Origin: Chimonanthus salicifolius
Lineage: Eukaryota > Streptophyta > Magnoliopsida > Laurales > Calycanthaceae
DNA: 64,000 bases
NCBI GenBank assembly: GCA_013350335.1
Contig: CM023533.1
Span: forward strand, 33,276,869 to 33,340,868
Reading direction: 5' to 3'
Shown here: one piece after another, positions 12,161 to 24,425 of the stretch
Numbering within the stretch: the stretch's first letter is position 1
Layout: every line of letters begins with the position of its first letter
Notes under the pieces: model-generated
Databases searched by the model: none
The model's input: the letters and a program-made list of their open reading frames with translations, nothing else
What the model was told of the DNA's origin: nothing
Translations under genes and position numbers: made by a program

Positions 12161-14800
12161 TGAGCCGGATTACGATATTATTGACTAACAATAATATTAG
12201 AATATTTTCAAATTCTGAAGTTTTTATTGAGAAATTATAAGAAAAACCTCATGTAAAATATAATATTTTAAAAAAAATACACATAACAATGAAATTTTAA
12301 ATTGAAATAATTATTAATAAATTTATGATTAAACTATAAATATACTATAAGAAATAAGTCATTTTGTTAACTATCTAACATTTCATATGATGTCGCTTAA
12401 TGTCATATAAGTTCATTTTTTAACTTCCATTATAGAAGTTATAAAAAAATTAAACTAAATTATCGATGGTTATTATAACTTTTTTTTTTAAAATCTCATT
12501 AATACTACGATATTATCAAATTTCACGATAATACTAAAGTTGGTAATAATAACAAAAGAAATGGTAAAATCTTGATATTAATGAGAAACATATTTCTCTG
12601 ATATTATCAATTTATCACCATAAAAACCGAAAATATCGCTGGTCTTTGTTATGTTATGGAATATACTACTGTGTATGAATTTTGTGAAAATTATTTATAG
12701 TGGCAAAGAATCACGTGATAATGCAATTGATAGATGACATGATGTTGAGATAATTGAAAAAAGAACTAGTACTAAAAACGCTAATTGTTGATAGAGGGGA
12801 TAATTAATTTTGATACAATAATGAAACACGGATGTTCACCACCGACCTACTTATTTTTTTATGAGCAAAGTATCCAGGACTCTCATCTGTCTAAATCTTC
12901 CTTTTAAGCTTACAATAAGAAAATTTTGGAACAGAGAGGGAGAGTTTCAGTTTAACAGAGAGATGGAGATCGAATAAGGAAGGGTAAAACCAGCTAGGAT
13001 GAGTTTCTGGGGATTTTGCAAATAGGTCCTGATTTAGTTAAAATCGATTTTTAACTAAAAACATGATTTGAAAAGCTTAAATAATTTAATCCAACTTATC
13101 AGAAATGTTGGGTTTAATAAACTCTATTTGTCATAAAATTTTGGAGATTTAAAATTTATCAAAAACCAAAGATTTAGATAAAATCCACAATTTGACATTA
13201 TTTACTTAATTTAACTTGTGTTAAATAAAAGGGTTTAAAGTCTTTATTTTCAAAATTTGGAGAAATAAACTAAACCATCATTTTAAAACCTAACCTCATA
13301 TGATTTTCTAAAAAATTCCTTATTTCTGAAATTATCTAAAAATAATTATTTTCTCCCTTTCGGACTCTTTTCGGGCAGTTTTAAATAACATTTTTTGAAA
13401 ATAAAATAATACTGAAATGTTAAATTAAAATCCTTGATTAAGGAAAGTAATATCATCCATTAATAATCAGATAATCACATACATAGAGAAAATAATAATT
13501 ATAAATGATAAATTACCATTTTGCCCTTCCAACTAGACGAGCTGGATCCTCGAGCTTTTAAGCTAAAGCTTCTACCGTAATCTTCAAGATTAACTGGTGT
13601 AAGTATGATTTATCATACTGAACAAGCTTAAATCGAGTCAGGGTATTACAAATTCGATCTCTCCAAACTCAGTTCTCAAATTCTCACAATTACTCTAAAA
13701 AACGGTAATTCTAATTTAATCATGATATTTTGATCATTTAAATTCATCAATGAAATTAGGTGTTAAAAGAATTCAATTAGAATGTAGAATTGAGAATCTC
13801 AATGCAATGATTAACATGCGATTAATTGAATGTATAATATAAATGCAATGTTTAAACCAATACATGTATAAATTCTAATCGAATTAAAATTTGGAAGTAT
13901 CGGCAGATGCAAGACATGAAGATTCAAAATTCACCATGCAACAATACAACCAACCATCAAAGATTAAAATTAACTAAAAAAAACAAATTAAATTCAAAAG
14001 AATCCTAAAAACTTACCTCAATAAAACTATATCCAAGCTTGAAGTTCAATTCCTTCAATTTGTGCATTACAATATAAGTCCAAGGCTAGTATTTATAACC
14101 TTTCAAGCAACTAAAATCTAGAGAAAAAAAAGAAAGGCTTGCTAACCTACTTAGCCATGCAGGCCATGGACTTTCCTTTGATCTTATTTGCTATCCTAAG
14201 CTTTCACCAATGGAAAAATTTCATGTGAAATTATTACATCATAAAAAATAAAAAATAATTATTGCATCATAAATATGACATGGATGATTTTTAGCCTTTT
14301 ATTTTCATTGTTGCTAGATTGTTGCGCTCCAAAATCTCCTCCAAATATGCAGACGCTCAAGCTTGGAAGAATATTCTTTGATTTCTATTTTGGTTCTCTT
14401 TGGTCCAACAAGAGCTCTGTGGACCCACCTCCTTCCACTTTTGAAAGATTTCTTACGGCATGTGACATGGCATTCAACTTGGCAATGATATGGAATTGGT
14501 GTGTCCACCTTGCATGCAACAAATGAACTTCAATTCATGGGCTTTTAAAGGCCAAAACATGACATAACAGGCCTTAGTCCATATCTCACTTATATGGGCC
14601 CTACATTTGATGAAATTAGATCCTTTACAAAGCTTGTAAGGCCCTCTCTTCTTTCCATAATTTCATTCTACTAGATCAATTTGGGTCCCCATAGTCTTCA
14701 CTTGGGTTTTCAGATATTAATGGATTTTTATAAAGTCATTGTCATAATACTCTCCAAAAAAATTCAAAGTTGAAATTGAAGAGAAAATTTGAGAAGTGAT
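12161..14800. other. Intergenic, nothing recognised
   Basis: AT-rich sequence without a recognisable coding exon, RNA gene or bounded repeat. The short ORF at 14275-14526 has no family resemblance and an equally open opposite strand, so it is not called. Confidence 0.5.
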
Positions 14801-16096
14801 CCAAACCAATCTAATTTGAACATGTTACATATTCTTAGTTCTTATTCATTTTATCTACTTTTCAAGCTAACTAGAAACATCTACTAGTAATATGCATAAA
14901 TTTATATCAAATTAGTTCAAATTATTTCTTTTTATAAAAACCTAACAAATCCAAAATCGGATTTGAGACATTAATTATCTCTCAGTATCTTTTTTACCTA
15001 ATAGGTTAGAATATGATAGAGAACTAAAACTAAGAAGTTTATGTGATGGTTAAGAGCCTGTATATGGAAGCGAGAGTCCTGAATTCACTTTCTACTTTAC
15101 TCTAAAGAGTCACTTTTTATAGATTTAATTGGAATGCGAAAGTGAGGAGTTTTTTACGTGTCTTGAGAATTGGTCAGTTGCTCTAAGAAATCCGAACTCC
15201 TTATTAATAAAAGAAAACACATACAAAGAAAAAAAAAATCAATCTATCAATAATAATGTTATAAGTTATAACACCCTTAGGCTGTGTTTGGATGGGGGGT
15301 AAGTGTAGGTTACCCCCTTTACCCTTATTTGGTAATTGAGAGGTGAGGGTAAAAATTCAAATTTTTACCCCTCTCTCTTCTTTTTGAAAAGCCCTTAGAG
15401 CATTGAGGTTTCAAGAAACTCTTGCCCCTCTTTACCTTTCTTTGCACCTATGGAGCAAAAATAATTTAAAATATTTTTTAATTGATGAATATTATTTAAT
15501 AATTATGTTTTAAAAAATTTTATTTTCATTTTTTATATTATATGAATTTAATAAAAAATATTAATTCTAATAAAATTATTAATATATTACCCCTCTTTGC
15601 ACCTATGGAGCAAAAATATTTTAAAATAGTTTTTTAATTGATGAATATTATTTAATAATTATGTTTTATTATTTTTATATTCTATGAATTTAATAAAATT
15701 ATTTATTCTAATAAAGTTGTTAATATATTACCTCTCTTTACTGCCCTCTGTGTACCTATGGAGCAAAAATATTTTAAAATATTTTTAATTAAAAAATATT
15801 ATTTAATAATTATGTTTTTTTATTATTTATATTATATGAATTTAATAAAATTGTTAATATATTACCCCTCTTTACCAACATTGTGTTTTGTTCAAATTGG
15901 TAAAAAGATACTGAGAGATAATTAATCTCTCAAATCCGATTTTGGATTTGTTAGGGCTTTTATAAAAAGAAATAATTTGAACTAATTTGATCTAAATTTA
16001 TGTATATTACTAGTAGATGTTTCTAATTAGCTTGAAAAGTAGATAAAATGAATAAGAACTAAGAATATGTAACATGTTCAAATTAGATTGGTTTGG
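14801..16096. mobile_element. Long-hairpin element with about 198-bp inverted arms
   Basis: Arms 14801-14998 and 15899-16096 are near-perfect inverted repeats (CCAAACCAATCTAATTTG... against the complement ending AATTAGATTGGTTTGG). The interior holds a SINE-like sequence (about 15045-15235) and a tandem repeat of about 135-165 bp in three copies (starting near 15424, 15591 and 15730), each with CACCTATGGAGCAAAAAT or a close variant. No transposase is visible. Target duplications could not be assigned because the right arm abuts a Harbinger remnant. Confidence 0.65.
15045..15235 (+). mobile_element. SINE-like sequence inside the hairpin element
   Basis: The tail resembles the 3' end shared by several SINEs of this window (AGTTGCTCTAAGAAATCCGAACTCCTTATTAATAAAA), followed by A-rich DNA. 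The head is diverged, with weak A and B box resemblance. It was inserted between the hairpin arms. Confidence 0.45.
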
Positions 16097-16105
16097 TCTC
16101 CAAAA

Positions 16106-17247
16106 AAATTTAGAGATGGCCTCCAAAACACTATTCATGTGGGGCCCATGTGCTAATCATCTGCTGTTCATCTACTATTTATTATTTTATGCCAAAACAA
16201 TTCACTAAGAATGTACTATTTAATATTTTAATCATGTTTTAATAAATATTTAATTTTTAAATAAATTCATTAATAAATTCTTTTTAGTTTATTTTATTAT
16301 TTATTTATTTTTAGATAATTTTTTACAAATAAAAAAATTAATCAACTAAAAACCAATTGTCTCCAATAACAATTAAAATTATAAAATCCCATAAAAAATG
16401 AAAAATGAAAATTCAACTTAAGCAATAACAAAAAAATTACATGAGAAATGACATTTGTAGATCATTCATTAAGACTTGAGTCACATGAAATAGTATTACT
16501 ATATCTATCCCATAAATGCTCAATCAACGTATTTCTAAGTGCGTAATAAGCTTTTTTATTTTGAATTTGTTTATATAGAGCAACTGACTCTTGGAATTGT
16601 TCTGTTCCATCTACCACCATATCAACTTCATGAACGGATGTAGAATTAGAATCGATATCACTTGCATAGGTATCAACTTCATCTTCGACGATGACTGTAA
16701 GACATTAATGTCATTTTTAGAGTCCGGCAGTCCAAAGTATGCATGCCATATCCAAAGGTCATAAGATGCTACTTCCTCAAGATTGATAGCCCTGAGTATT
16801 GTCCAGCCCAAGCTGTTGGACAATTTTTCCAAGCCCAATGCATATAGTCAAGACTCCCCAACATTCTTGGGAAGCCACCTTCTTCACCTTTGGTTAAATA
16901 ATTTAACGTATTTCATTAGTTTGTAATGGGTTTTTTATTTATTTTCTTAATGAATTTTAATTTGTAATTTCATGGGTATATTCTTTAGTTTTTAAAAAAG
17001 TGTTAAATAATTTAATTTTGGATAAATATATGATGTCATAATTACATTAAGAAAAAAATGGGAGCACAATATGTGATTTTTCATTTTTTTAAATAAAAGA
17101 ATAAAGATTTGGAGAATGAATAGTGAATTTGGAGATTCGTATGATTGGAGTAAGAATGGGGGAAAGTGGGACCATGAACCTCCAGATACATAGAGAAGAT
17201 GCCAATTTGAAGTCAAATTTGAAAACTCTCCATTCGAGATGCTCTTA
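16106..17247 (-). mobile_element. Harbinger-type element remnant
   Basis: Both ends carry related subterminal sequence (CTCCAAAACACTATTCATG at the left; the complement of ATTTGGAGATTCGTATG and GAGATGCTCTTA at the right), typical of PIF/Harbinger-related elements of plants. The interior keeps a decayed nuclease-like coding piece, listed separately. The left terminus has been lost or overlapped by the hairpin element at 14801-16096. Confidence 0.55.
16690..16905 (-). pseudogene. Harbinger (HARBI1/ALP1-like) nuclease fragment
   Basis: On the minus strand one frame reads [17 protein letters not shown] and, after a frame change, ASYDLWIWHAYFGLPDSKND. These are two adjacent signature blocks of the DDE nuclease domain of plant PIF/Harbinger transposases, around the second catalytic Asp region. 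Only about 70 codons remain, in two frames, so it is dead. It is the coding relic of the surrounding element. Confidence 0.7.
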
Positions 17248-17278
17248 CACCATCCAACAAATATCATGTGCCTGCTAC

Positions 17279-17357
17279 AATTTTTCAAAGAAAAAGGGTC
17301 TTCGATACATCCTTCCACAATTTTTCAAAGAAAAAGGGTCTTCCATACATCCTTCCA
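17279..17357 (+). repeat. Tandem duplication of about 40 bp
   Basis: Two adjacent copies of a unit starting CAATTTTTCAAAGAAAAAGG and ending ATACATCCTTCCA, differing at one base (TTCG/TTCC). The open frames crossing it are not recognised as coding. Confidence 0.75.
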
Positions 17358-17359
17358 TG

Positions 17360-18425
17360 CCATCTTTGCTATTCCGTATATTCCAGTATTGTCTGCTCCA
17401 AGAACTGGTCCTGAGTATAAGCGGTGTAGGTCGCAGCTTAGGATTCCATATAAAAAGGGCCCTCTACGCTTAAACTCCTTAATATATCAGTTTCAAAGAG
17501 CCTATGAAATCTTACTCCACCTAAAACTCCTGAAATTTTAGGGGATGTCAGGGCTGGTCCTGACTCCAACAGGGATTTTCTTTGACAAGTCTGCCTTGCA
17601 TTTATTCATCCAGTTAGTACTTTTGCTTAATCTTGGAAGTGCGACTACCATCTAATTGGGACTTCTTTTTCTCACTTATAGCAGTGATTTTAAAATCAGC
17701 AGCTTTAACCATTCAATCGAGCTGATCCCATGAATGGATCTTTTCATTCCTTTTCCTTCCCTTTTCCTGTCCCCATTTCCTGAGTGATGCTTCCCAATAT
17801 AGTGGAGTTTCAAAAATCAAGCGTAAGGTATGTAATACAGTAGTACTCCTCACAAACTTGTTGCACATCTAGTTGATTCCATTTTCATCTCATTTGGATG
17901 CAACTTCTTTTACCTTCTCTAACTTTCCATGATTTGTTTGAGGAAAACATGTCATTCCTAATTCAATAACAGGTCTCTGCTCGAGGCCCTCGCCGCACAT
18001 CGACGAGATGGCGAGGTCCTCGCCAAAGACAACAAAGGTTTTTTTTTTTTTTCCCCAAGTTTTGCTCCACCTTTCCCTGTTTTTACACTCGAAATGTAAA
18101 ATACACCATGACAGGGTTTAAATTATAAGAATTCATAAAATATCATTTTTTTGTTTGGTCTTTGGAATTTAAAATTTTACTCTTGGATGGAATGGGGATT
18201 TCAAATATTTCATTCTAGTTTTTGGCTTCATCTAAATATGTGAGTTTTTGTTATAATTATTTAAATATTGTGAAAGCCTATTCCATCTACGAGCTCCATG
18301 TGGCCAGTTGGTCAAAGGACTTCCTCTTTTAAATGGCTGAGCAAATTTTAAACCGATTGTACATCATGAGCTATCATATAAATCGTTCTTCAGATTTAGG
18401 CCCTGCTTAAATTTGCCTTTATAAA
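17360..18425. other. Intergenic, with a short GC-rich island at 17971-18034
   Basis: Mostly AT-rich. A 64-bp block (17971-18034) beginning GTCTCTGCTCGAGGCCCTCG is flanked by AG on the left and GT on the right, like an isolated exon, but its translation matches no family I know. No other feature is seen. Confidence 0.35.
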
Positions 18426-18673
18426 GAGTAGCGATCATCTAACGGGTATTTTATATAATTCGATACGGGTTTTAGTGTATTACCAATTTAAATTTACTGT
18501 TAATATGAATTTCGGTGAGCCGCTTTACTATTTATGCAAATTTGGACGAACCGATTTTATTATTTATACGAAGGGTTGGTGAGCCATTTTATTATTTACG
18601 TGAAGGATAAAATTGACAATACAGTAAAACCCATGTCTGATTATATAGACCTCCTGTCAGAAGATCGCTAACT
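18426..18673. mobile_element. Mutator-like MITE, GTAGCGAT family, copy 2
   Basis: It starts GAGTAGCGATC and ends GATCGCTAACT. A perfect 9-bp duplication CTTTATAAA flanks it (18417-18425 and 18674-18682). The interior has the family motifs (ATTTCGGTGAGCCG, GGTTGGTGAGCC). At 248 bp it is shorter than copies 1 and 3. Confidence 0.72.
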
Positions 18674-18682
18674 CTTTATAAA

Positions 18683-20740
18683 AGTGAAAGAGGAAATGTT
18701 TGGCAGCTCAAAATTGTAGAAAACTCCTCATTGTCCACATCAGGTGTCCTAAAAATGTAGATTATCTGAATGTTTTCCTCTATTATGGATTAGGTTTGCC
18801 AAACCATAGTAACTAGCCCAACTTTGATATACATCTGCGGATCGAATACATAACTGATACAAATTTGTAATTGGGATTTATTCTCCACTTTATTTTATAC
18901 TGTTCAGTTTTCATCAAATTAAATTGATACAATGAAATAGCTCACTCCACTTGGTCTTCTTTGAATCGTGATCATTGAAAGTGCAGATCTTTTATGCAAA
19001 TATCTGATTTCAAAGGTGGTATCATTCATTTTTAAGTATCGCCCTGATGCCTGAATTATCATGATGCAAACTAGTTATCTTTTCAAGTTTATGTTAATTA
19101 CATGGAAACAAGCATTTTGATCTTAAGTTATGATCTGATTGTAAGCATTTTGTTATATCATTTGCATGATTTAGTTCGATTCTTTCTGGCCAGTGCTAGT
19201 GGTTATATGGTAAAATTATCCATGAAATTATTTAGTTCTTTGAATTTCACAGTGGACTTTCTAATATCGCACTGGATGAGATGTCCAAGTTTATGTCAAT
19301 TGCGTGGAATCAAGCACATTGGGCTTGATATATAATTAGGGAATACCGCCACAAGTTTAATTCTTAAATGGTTGCATATCATATTTTATTGTTGTCTTAC
19401 AATGTCGCTACAGTTACTAATTCTCTCTATTAAAAGAATTCTAGATTAAGAATATATTTTTATGTTATCGTCAGATGTTTTTCAAAGTCTTAGATTGAAG
19501 TGGATCCTTCACTTGTACATCTAGGATTGACACCACCATGGTCGGTCCTGGCCCACCTCTCTACGTCTAAGGAAGATTTTGGATTTCGGTCAACGGTGGG
19601 ACCCCTTTCACTGATTTTTCTATCGTGCAACTCGGTTACCGCACCGCCCACAATCTATTTTTTTGGGACATTTTCAACCAGATCGACTGGTTCTGAGACT
19701 GTATCTCCATCAAATCAACACTACTGATGTCACTTCTGCTTTTGTTTCGATCTCACCTGGTGGATCCCACCTTCCATCAACAGTGGGCCCCTCCTCTTCC
19801 TCTTCCATCTGCTGCCTAAGAACACTACAAACTAGCTATTCGTTCGATGTATAGTCTGAACGAAAAAATAAAAGAGGGGCGGTGGTTTTAAATGGAAAGG
19901 TAAAAGGTTAAATTTCATTTAAAATTTGTATGACTCTCCTAAATAATAAAATATATAATCCCTTTTAGGGTGGTAAGAGCCTGTACGATACTCTAGGAAA
20001 GTATCAGAGGTCATGCTTCACGCGGTTTATCTTCATCGATCTATCTTGATGTGTTTTCTCGTCTGTTTCTTTGCTTCCATACATGGAATAGAAAGGCTCT
20101 TGTGTTCCAGAGTTTGTCTGGTCAAACCTGCGTGCACAATTGTGGGCCCTCTATCTATGACATCTTAGAAGGTTTTTTTTTTTAAATACATGTCAATTTG
20201 AAAAGATGATAAATACCTGTTAAATCTTTTAGAACAGATTCTTTATTTTTTTTACTTGTTAATATAAAAGAAAATTATAATCATTATTCATTTTTATTAA
20301 AAGGTCTGAGTGATATTTTGGCATAAGAGTCTCTATCTGCTTTGATTGTTTATATAAATCTTATTAGAACCATCTATCAAATTATTTTTGAAGAATGTTG
20401 AGTTAAATAAAGTTTAACTGAGTTCAACTTTAGTCAAATTCGGTCAAACTCCTACTATCAATATAATATTATAAAAAATATTAAATTATTAACTAAAATT
20501 TAATTGATTAGTTGAAATAAAAATTAAAAAATAGATGTTTTTTAATAATTTTTTAATCTATATTTAATTTGAACTCATTTCAAGTTGATATATTAGATTA
20601 AAAATTCATCGACATTTTGATGGTTGATATTTGAGCTCTTAAATTTATAATTTTTTAAATTTAATACACTTAATTTTTCTATGAAAAATATCACTTTAAA
20701 AATACCTCTCCTCCAAGTGTAAATTTTAAAAATATCAGAT
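18683..20740. other. Intergenic, nothing recognised
   Basis: No supported gene. A moderately GC-richer stretch at 19500-19850 has open frames but no recognisable domain. The rest is AT-rich. Confidence 0.45.
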
Positions 20741-21060
20741 TTTTACTCGAAATTATCAGCTTTGACTAAACTTTTTGCTAAATCGGTTGATTTTACATTT
20801 CTTAAAAGAAAATATGTATAATGAGTTAAAAATAAATCTCACAAATTTATATTTAAAATACCAAATTAAATATAAAATAAATGTGATAATGCTTATTAAA
20901 ACTAGATATAAATGTATTTGTAAGAAAAAAGAAAGGGGCCCACACGTTATTGGCTGGTTGCAAGGCAAGTGAAAATAAAGTGAGATCTTCAAATCCCATA
21001 TGAGAAAGTCAATTGGTTGTACCTGTAACCGTACATTTGTAAAAGACTATTGCATCAATC
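20740..21060 (+). repeat. Diverged extra copy of part of block A
   Basis: 20740-20935 resembles, inverted, right-hand sequence near 40600-40810 (GGTTGATTTTACATTTCTTA against the complement with TTGCATTTCTTAAAAG). 20935-21060 resembles 23490-23645 and the complement of 40370-40540, sharing GGGGCCCACACGTTATTGG. It is an older paralogous copy lying just outside the recent duplication. Confidence 0.55.
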
Positions 21061-21123
21061 CTCCTTTTTTGTTGTGGTTATATAATTACGAGTGGTGTAT
21101 CTAATGAATGGTGTACTTATAAT

Positions 21124-22159
21124 AGGGCCCATCCTCATATTTTTGAGGTCCTAGACAAACTCTAAAAATAGGGCCATTTGTCTTTATATATACTCACAAA
21201 AAAAATTATATTTTTTTTATAAAGTGTAAAATATCCAAATAAAATATAAAAATCAAATTTATAACAAAGTATTATTTAACATGTAGGCTTTATTACTATA
21301 CTCTGTACTTAAACCCAAATTTTCATAACATTTGGTAAAGAATTAGTGACTTGGCTTCTCTTTTAATAGATAAATATGGCAGGAGTTAATTAGGAAATAA
21401 TACATGCTGAGAAATTGTTTAAATGTATTATTTCATATTTTATTATTTTTTTACTTTTTATTATCTTTTTTAAAATAAAACATAAAACACCCAAAACAGA
21501 TCTTAAACATCAATGATGAATTCAAATGACGAGATCGATGGAAAAAATACCTGCAAATCTGAAATTTGCAACTTAGCAAGTTGAAGGCGAGAGAGAACAA
21601 AGAGAGATTAGAGGAGAGCGAGAGAGAGCACAGTGAGAGATCAGTGAGAGAGAAGAAGAGGAGAGGAGAGGCTACTAATATTTTCGGATTTAAAAAATGT
21701 AGTATATTTTGAGTGTTTGAAAGAAGAATACGAAGTGATAGAAAACGAACGGGCGAAAGAAAATACAAAAATTGCGCATCGAAACGCGAACACGCACGGA
21801 CGTTTCAGTTTGGAAACGCAGAACAGCGTTTCGCACGTGCGGAAACGCGGAACTGGATTCCGCACGTGCGAACTCTGCACCGCGTTCCGCACGTACGAAC
21901 GAGGCCCTGCATTCCACACGTGCAAACGCGGCAGTGCGTTCCACATGTGCAAACGTGGAAACGTGAGAGCGGAACTTTGAAACGCAGAACCGCGTTCTGC
22001 ACGCGGACGCGGAACGCAGTCCGTGAAAAGAATGGGTATCGTGGGAATGCGGAATTTTGGGTGGGATTTTGGGCCAGGCCTGAGGCCCTTTACAAGTTAT
22101 ATATATATTTGGAGGCCCTAGGCTCGAGCGTACTCTGTCTATAGGCATGGCCGGGCCTG
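21124..22159 (+). mobile_element. Non-autonomous hAT element with CACGTG minisatellite (full copy)
   Basis: The element lies between two copies of ACTTATAAT (21115-21123 and 22160-22168), giving an 8-9-bp target duplication. Its right end is the complement of CAGGCCCGGCCATGCC and the left starts AGGGCCCATCC. It has no dimerisation-domain coding. At about 21826-21960 it carries a roughly 30-bp minisatellite in which each unit is centred on CGCACGTGCG or a variant, so both strands are open in several frames. Those frames are artefacts of the repeat. It is the undamaged counterpart of 42407-43413. Confidence 0.75.
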
Positions 22160-22164
22160 ACTTA

Positions 22165-22390
22165 TAATTATGAAAGATACACTTATAATTTTGAAATTAA
22201 TTATGATTTTAGTATGCAGAACCCATCTATAACAGTGTACCTATGAGCAATGTACCTATATTTCTGAGCGGTGCACCTATAATTTTGAAATTAACTATAA
22301 CTTTGGCGTGCAGAACTCATCCATAGCGGTGTACCTATAATTATGAGCAGTGTACCTATAATTCTGAGCGGTGCACCAATAATTTTGTTT
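22165..22390 (+). repeat. Imperfect tandem repeat beside the hAT element
   Basis: Two units of about 110 bp share AATTTTGAAATTAA, TGCAGAAC and GCGGTGTACCTATAATT-type phrases, followed by a third partial unit. The inverted copy lies at about 42180-42404. No coding role is apparent. Confidence 0.6.
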
Positions 22391-23854
22391 TTTAGAGGTT
22401 AGGAAGGGTGAAGGGGGAAGGGTGAAGGGTGAAGTGGAGTTTTCACATAATTTTTTTAAAACCCGTGTCTCCTAACAAAAAAATACCCATGTAAGGATGG
22501 GTGGCCTTTTGAAATATGATCTTAAAAGTTGAAACACCCATTAAGGGCCAACAATTTCAAATTTTACTAAAATTTTTAAAACTGTAGATTTACCTTCATA
22601 AGCATGGGTGCAAATACGGGTTTCTAGTGCCTTATCATATCGGCCGATACGTATTGTATCGGCTGTACACAATAGTTCTCGGCCAATATCAGCCGATATC
22701 CATAATATAGTTTTTTTTTAATAAAAAAAAAAATCAAAACAATGGTGGGCGCAAGTTGATATCTCAGCCGATATTTTTTTTTTAATTTTTTTAAAAAAAG
22801 CTTCCTCTTGGATTATTTTTTTTTTTTTAATTCAAAAAAAATAAAGTAATAAAAAAATACTGATATTAAAAAAAAAAAGAGGAGACAGAATTTTATCGAC
22901 TGAGTTTTGCACTCTTGTTCATAAATAAAAAGAGATTGTAAATATTTCCACATGTATAGCATCAATAATATATAACTGAATTATTAGAAGGTAAATGTAA
23001 TTATTGGTCATTTATTAATTTAAACATTATTATTTTCATTTATTCAATCAAACTATCTTTGGTAGATGGTTCACAGTGGGTGGGTGGGCAACAAGCGGTT
23101 GTGGTGAAAATTCTTCTAACGGTCATGGAAGATGGTTCACAGTTTTGCCTTTGTCATTTCAGTCAATCTATTTCTTTGTCAAATATATATTGTCGATATC
23201 GATGATTTTAATTTTAAAAAAAAAAGATTTTAATACTGATATTTCTAACTCTAGCGACAAGTGTCTAATATTAAACACCACAATTTCATACCATACATGC
23301 AGTCACCATGTTCAATTTATTGAAATTAGGGGTGTAACTTGATGTGAATTTTGACTCAACTTGCATAACTAGATTCGGAATAAAAATACAACATCTGTAT
23401 TATATTGATTGCATGTGCATGACAAAGAGAGATGAAAATAATGCAGAACTTTGATTGTTATGCATCAGAAAGATAAAAGGCGAAGGGAGAAGGGGCCCAC
23501 ACGTTATTGGCTGGTTGTCAACGTGGCAACATACAGAGAGAGGATAGGAATGCAAGTGAGATCATCAAATCCCATGTCAGAAAACAATTGGTTGCCCCTT
23601 TACAGAGTCGACTATACATTTATAGAAAGTCGCACAATATAAGACAAGGCCGCCCATCTAACACGGCATTTTTTTTAAGTGGATAAGGATAGATGGATGT
23701 ACATACCAAGAACCTTCCCACATCCAGGAAACCAATCCTCTAGCCAATCGTTCAACGGTCAAAGTCTTCCCAAAAAAACCTTCTCTAAGAAATCAACGCG
23801 TCACTTACTTGACCAAATAAAAAAAATCTTCTTACTAGTTACCACCAAAGAACT

Positions 23855-24006
23855 TTCAATTAGGTGAAGAGATACTCTGTCTCAGAAATTGAAAGTCTTC
23901 AGTTCAAATTTCATCTTCAGTAAAAGAATCACTCTTTTTAAAGAAAGCTTGCATACATTTCAAGGATTAGTCAAGTGTCCTCTAGACAACTTGGTCATAA
24001 AAAAAT
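23855..24006 (+). mobile_element. SINE in duplicated ankyrin intron (left copy)
   Basis: The B-box-like AGTTCAAATTTC lies near 23900. The 3' end reads CCTCTAGACAACTTGGTCAT followed by an A run. The same insertion is present, inverted, at 33287-33440, so it predates the duplication. Confidence 0.55.
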
Positions 24007-24060
24007 CTGAATATAATTTATGCAAGTGTTGGTTTATATGCCTCCAACCGTCCAACCCCT

Positions 24061-24087
24061 AATTATTATTATTATTATTATTATTAG
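24061..24087 (+). repeat. (ATT)n microsatellite
   Basis: About nine ATT units. The partner at about 33199-33215 is shorter and interrupted. Confidence 0.8.
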
Positions 24088-24344
24088 TTATACCTAATTT
24101 CACAGAAACTGATTTGGATAGACGGATCCAAATGGTGGTTTACCGTTCTCTACTGGGCGATTGAATTTCAAAACCTAATGAAAGCTGCTTCTTAAGTAGC
24201 AGAGAAATTCTCCATTAGAGTCATTGAAAAATAAGATTAGAATACACAAGTATAAGACTAAACCAGTTAATCATCATAAAAAATATATTTAGTTTATTCT
24301 TAAGATTTGCCAGTAATCTGAATAGTTCCTTGCTTGCCTTTCAG

Positions 24345-24425
24345 ATGCTATAGTTGTTCATCAATAACGAGAAGATAGATGTGAATGCCAAAAATAGGTT
24401 CAATTGCACAGCACTTGATGTTTTA
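24345..24425 (+). pseudogene. Ankyrin/PGG gene fragment (start of exon 2)
   Basis: The intron acceptor CTTTCAG followed by ATGCTATAG and then sequence encoding INNEKIDVNAKNRFNCTALDV matches the first 81 bases of exon 2 of the ankyrin gene at 32058-34625. The third codon is TAG here (GAG in the partner), and the match stops abruptly at the TGTTTTA joint. It is a non-functional piece carried in by the duplication. Confidence 0.85.

Noticed and set aside
21641..22148. Multiple overlapping ORFs of up to 152 codons on both strands (also 42587-42892)
   Set aside because: They arise from the CACGTG minisatellite of a non-autonomous hAT element; all frames are open because of the repeat, not because of coding.
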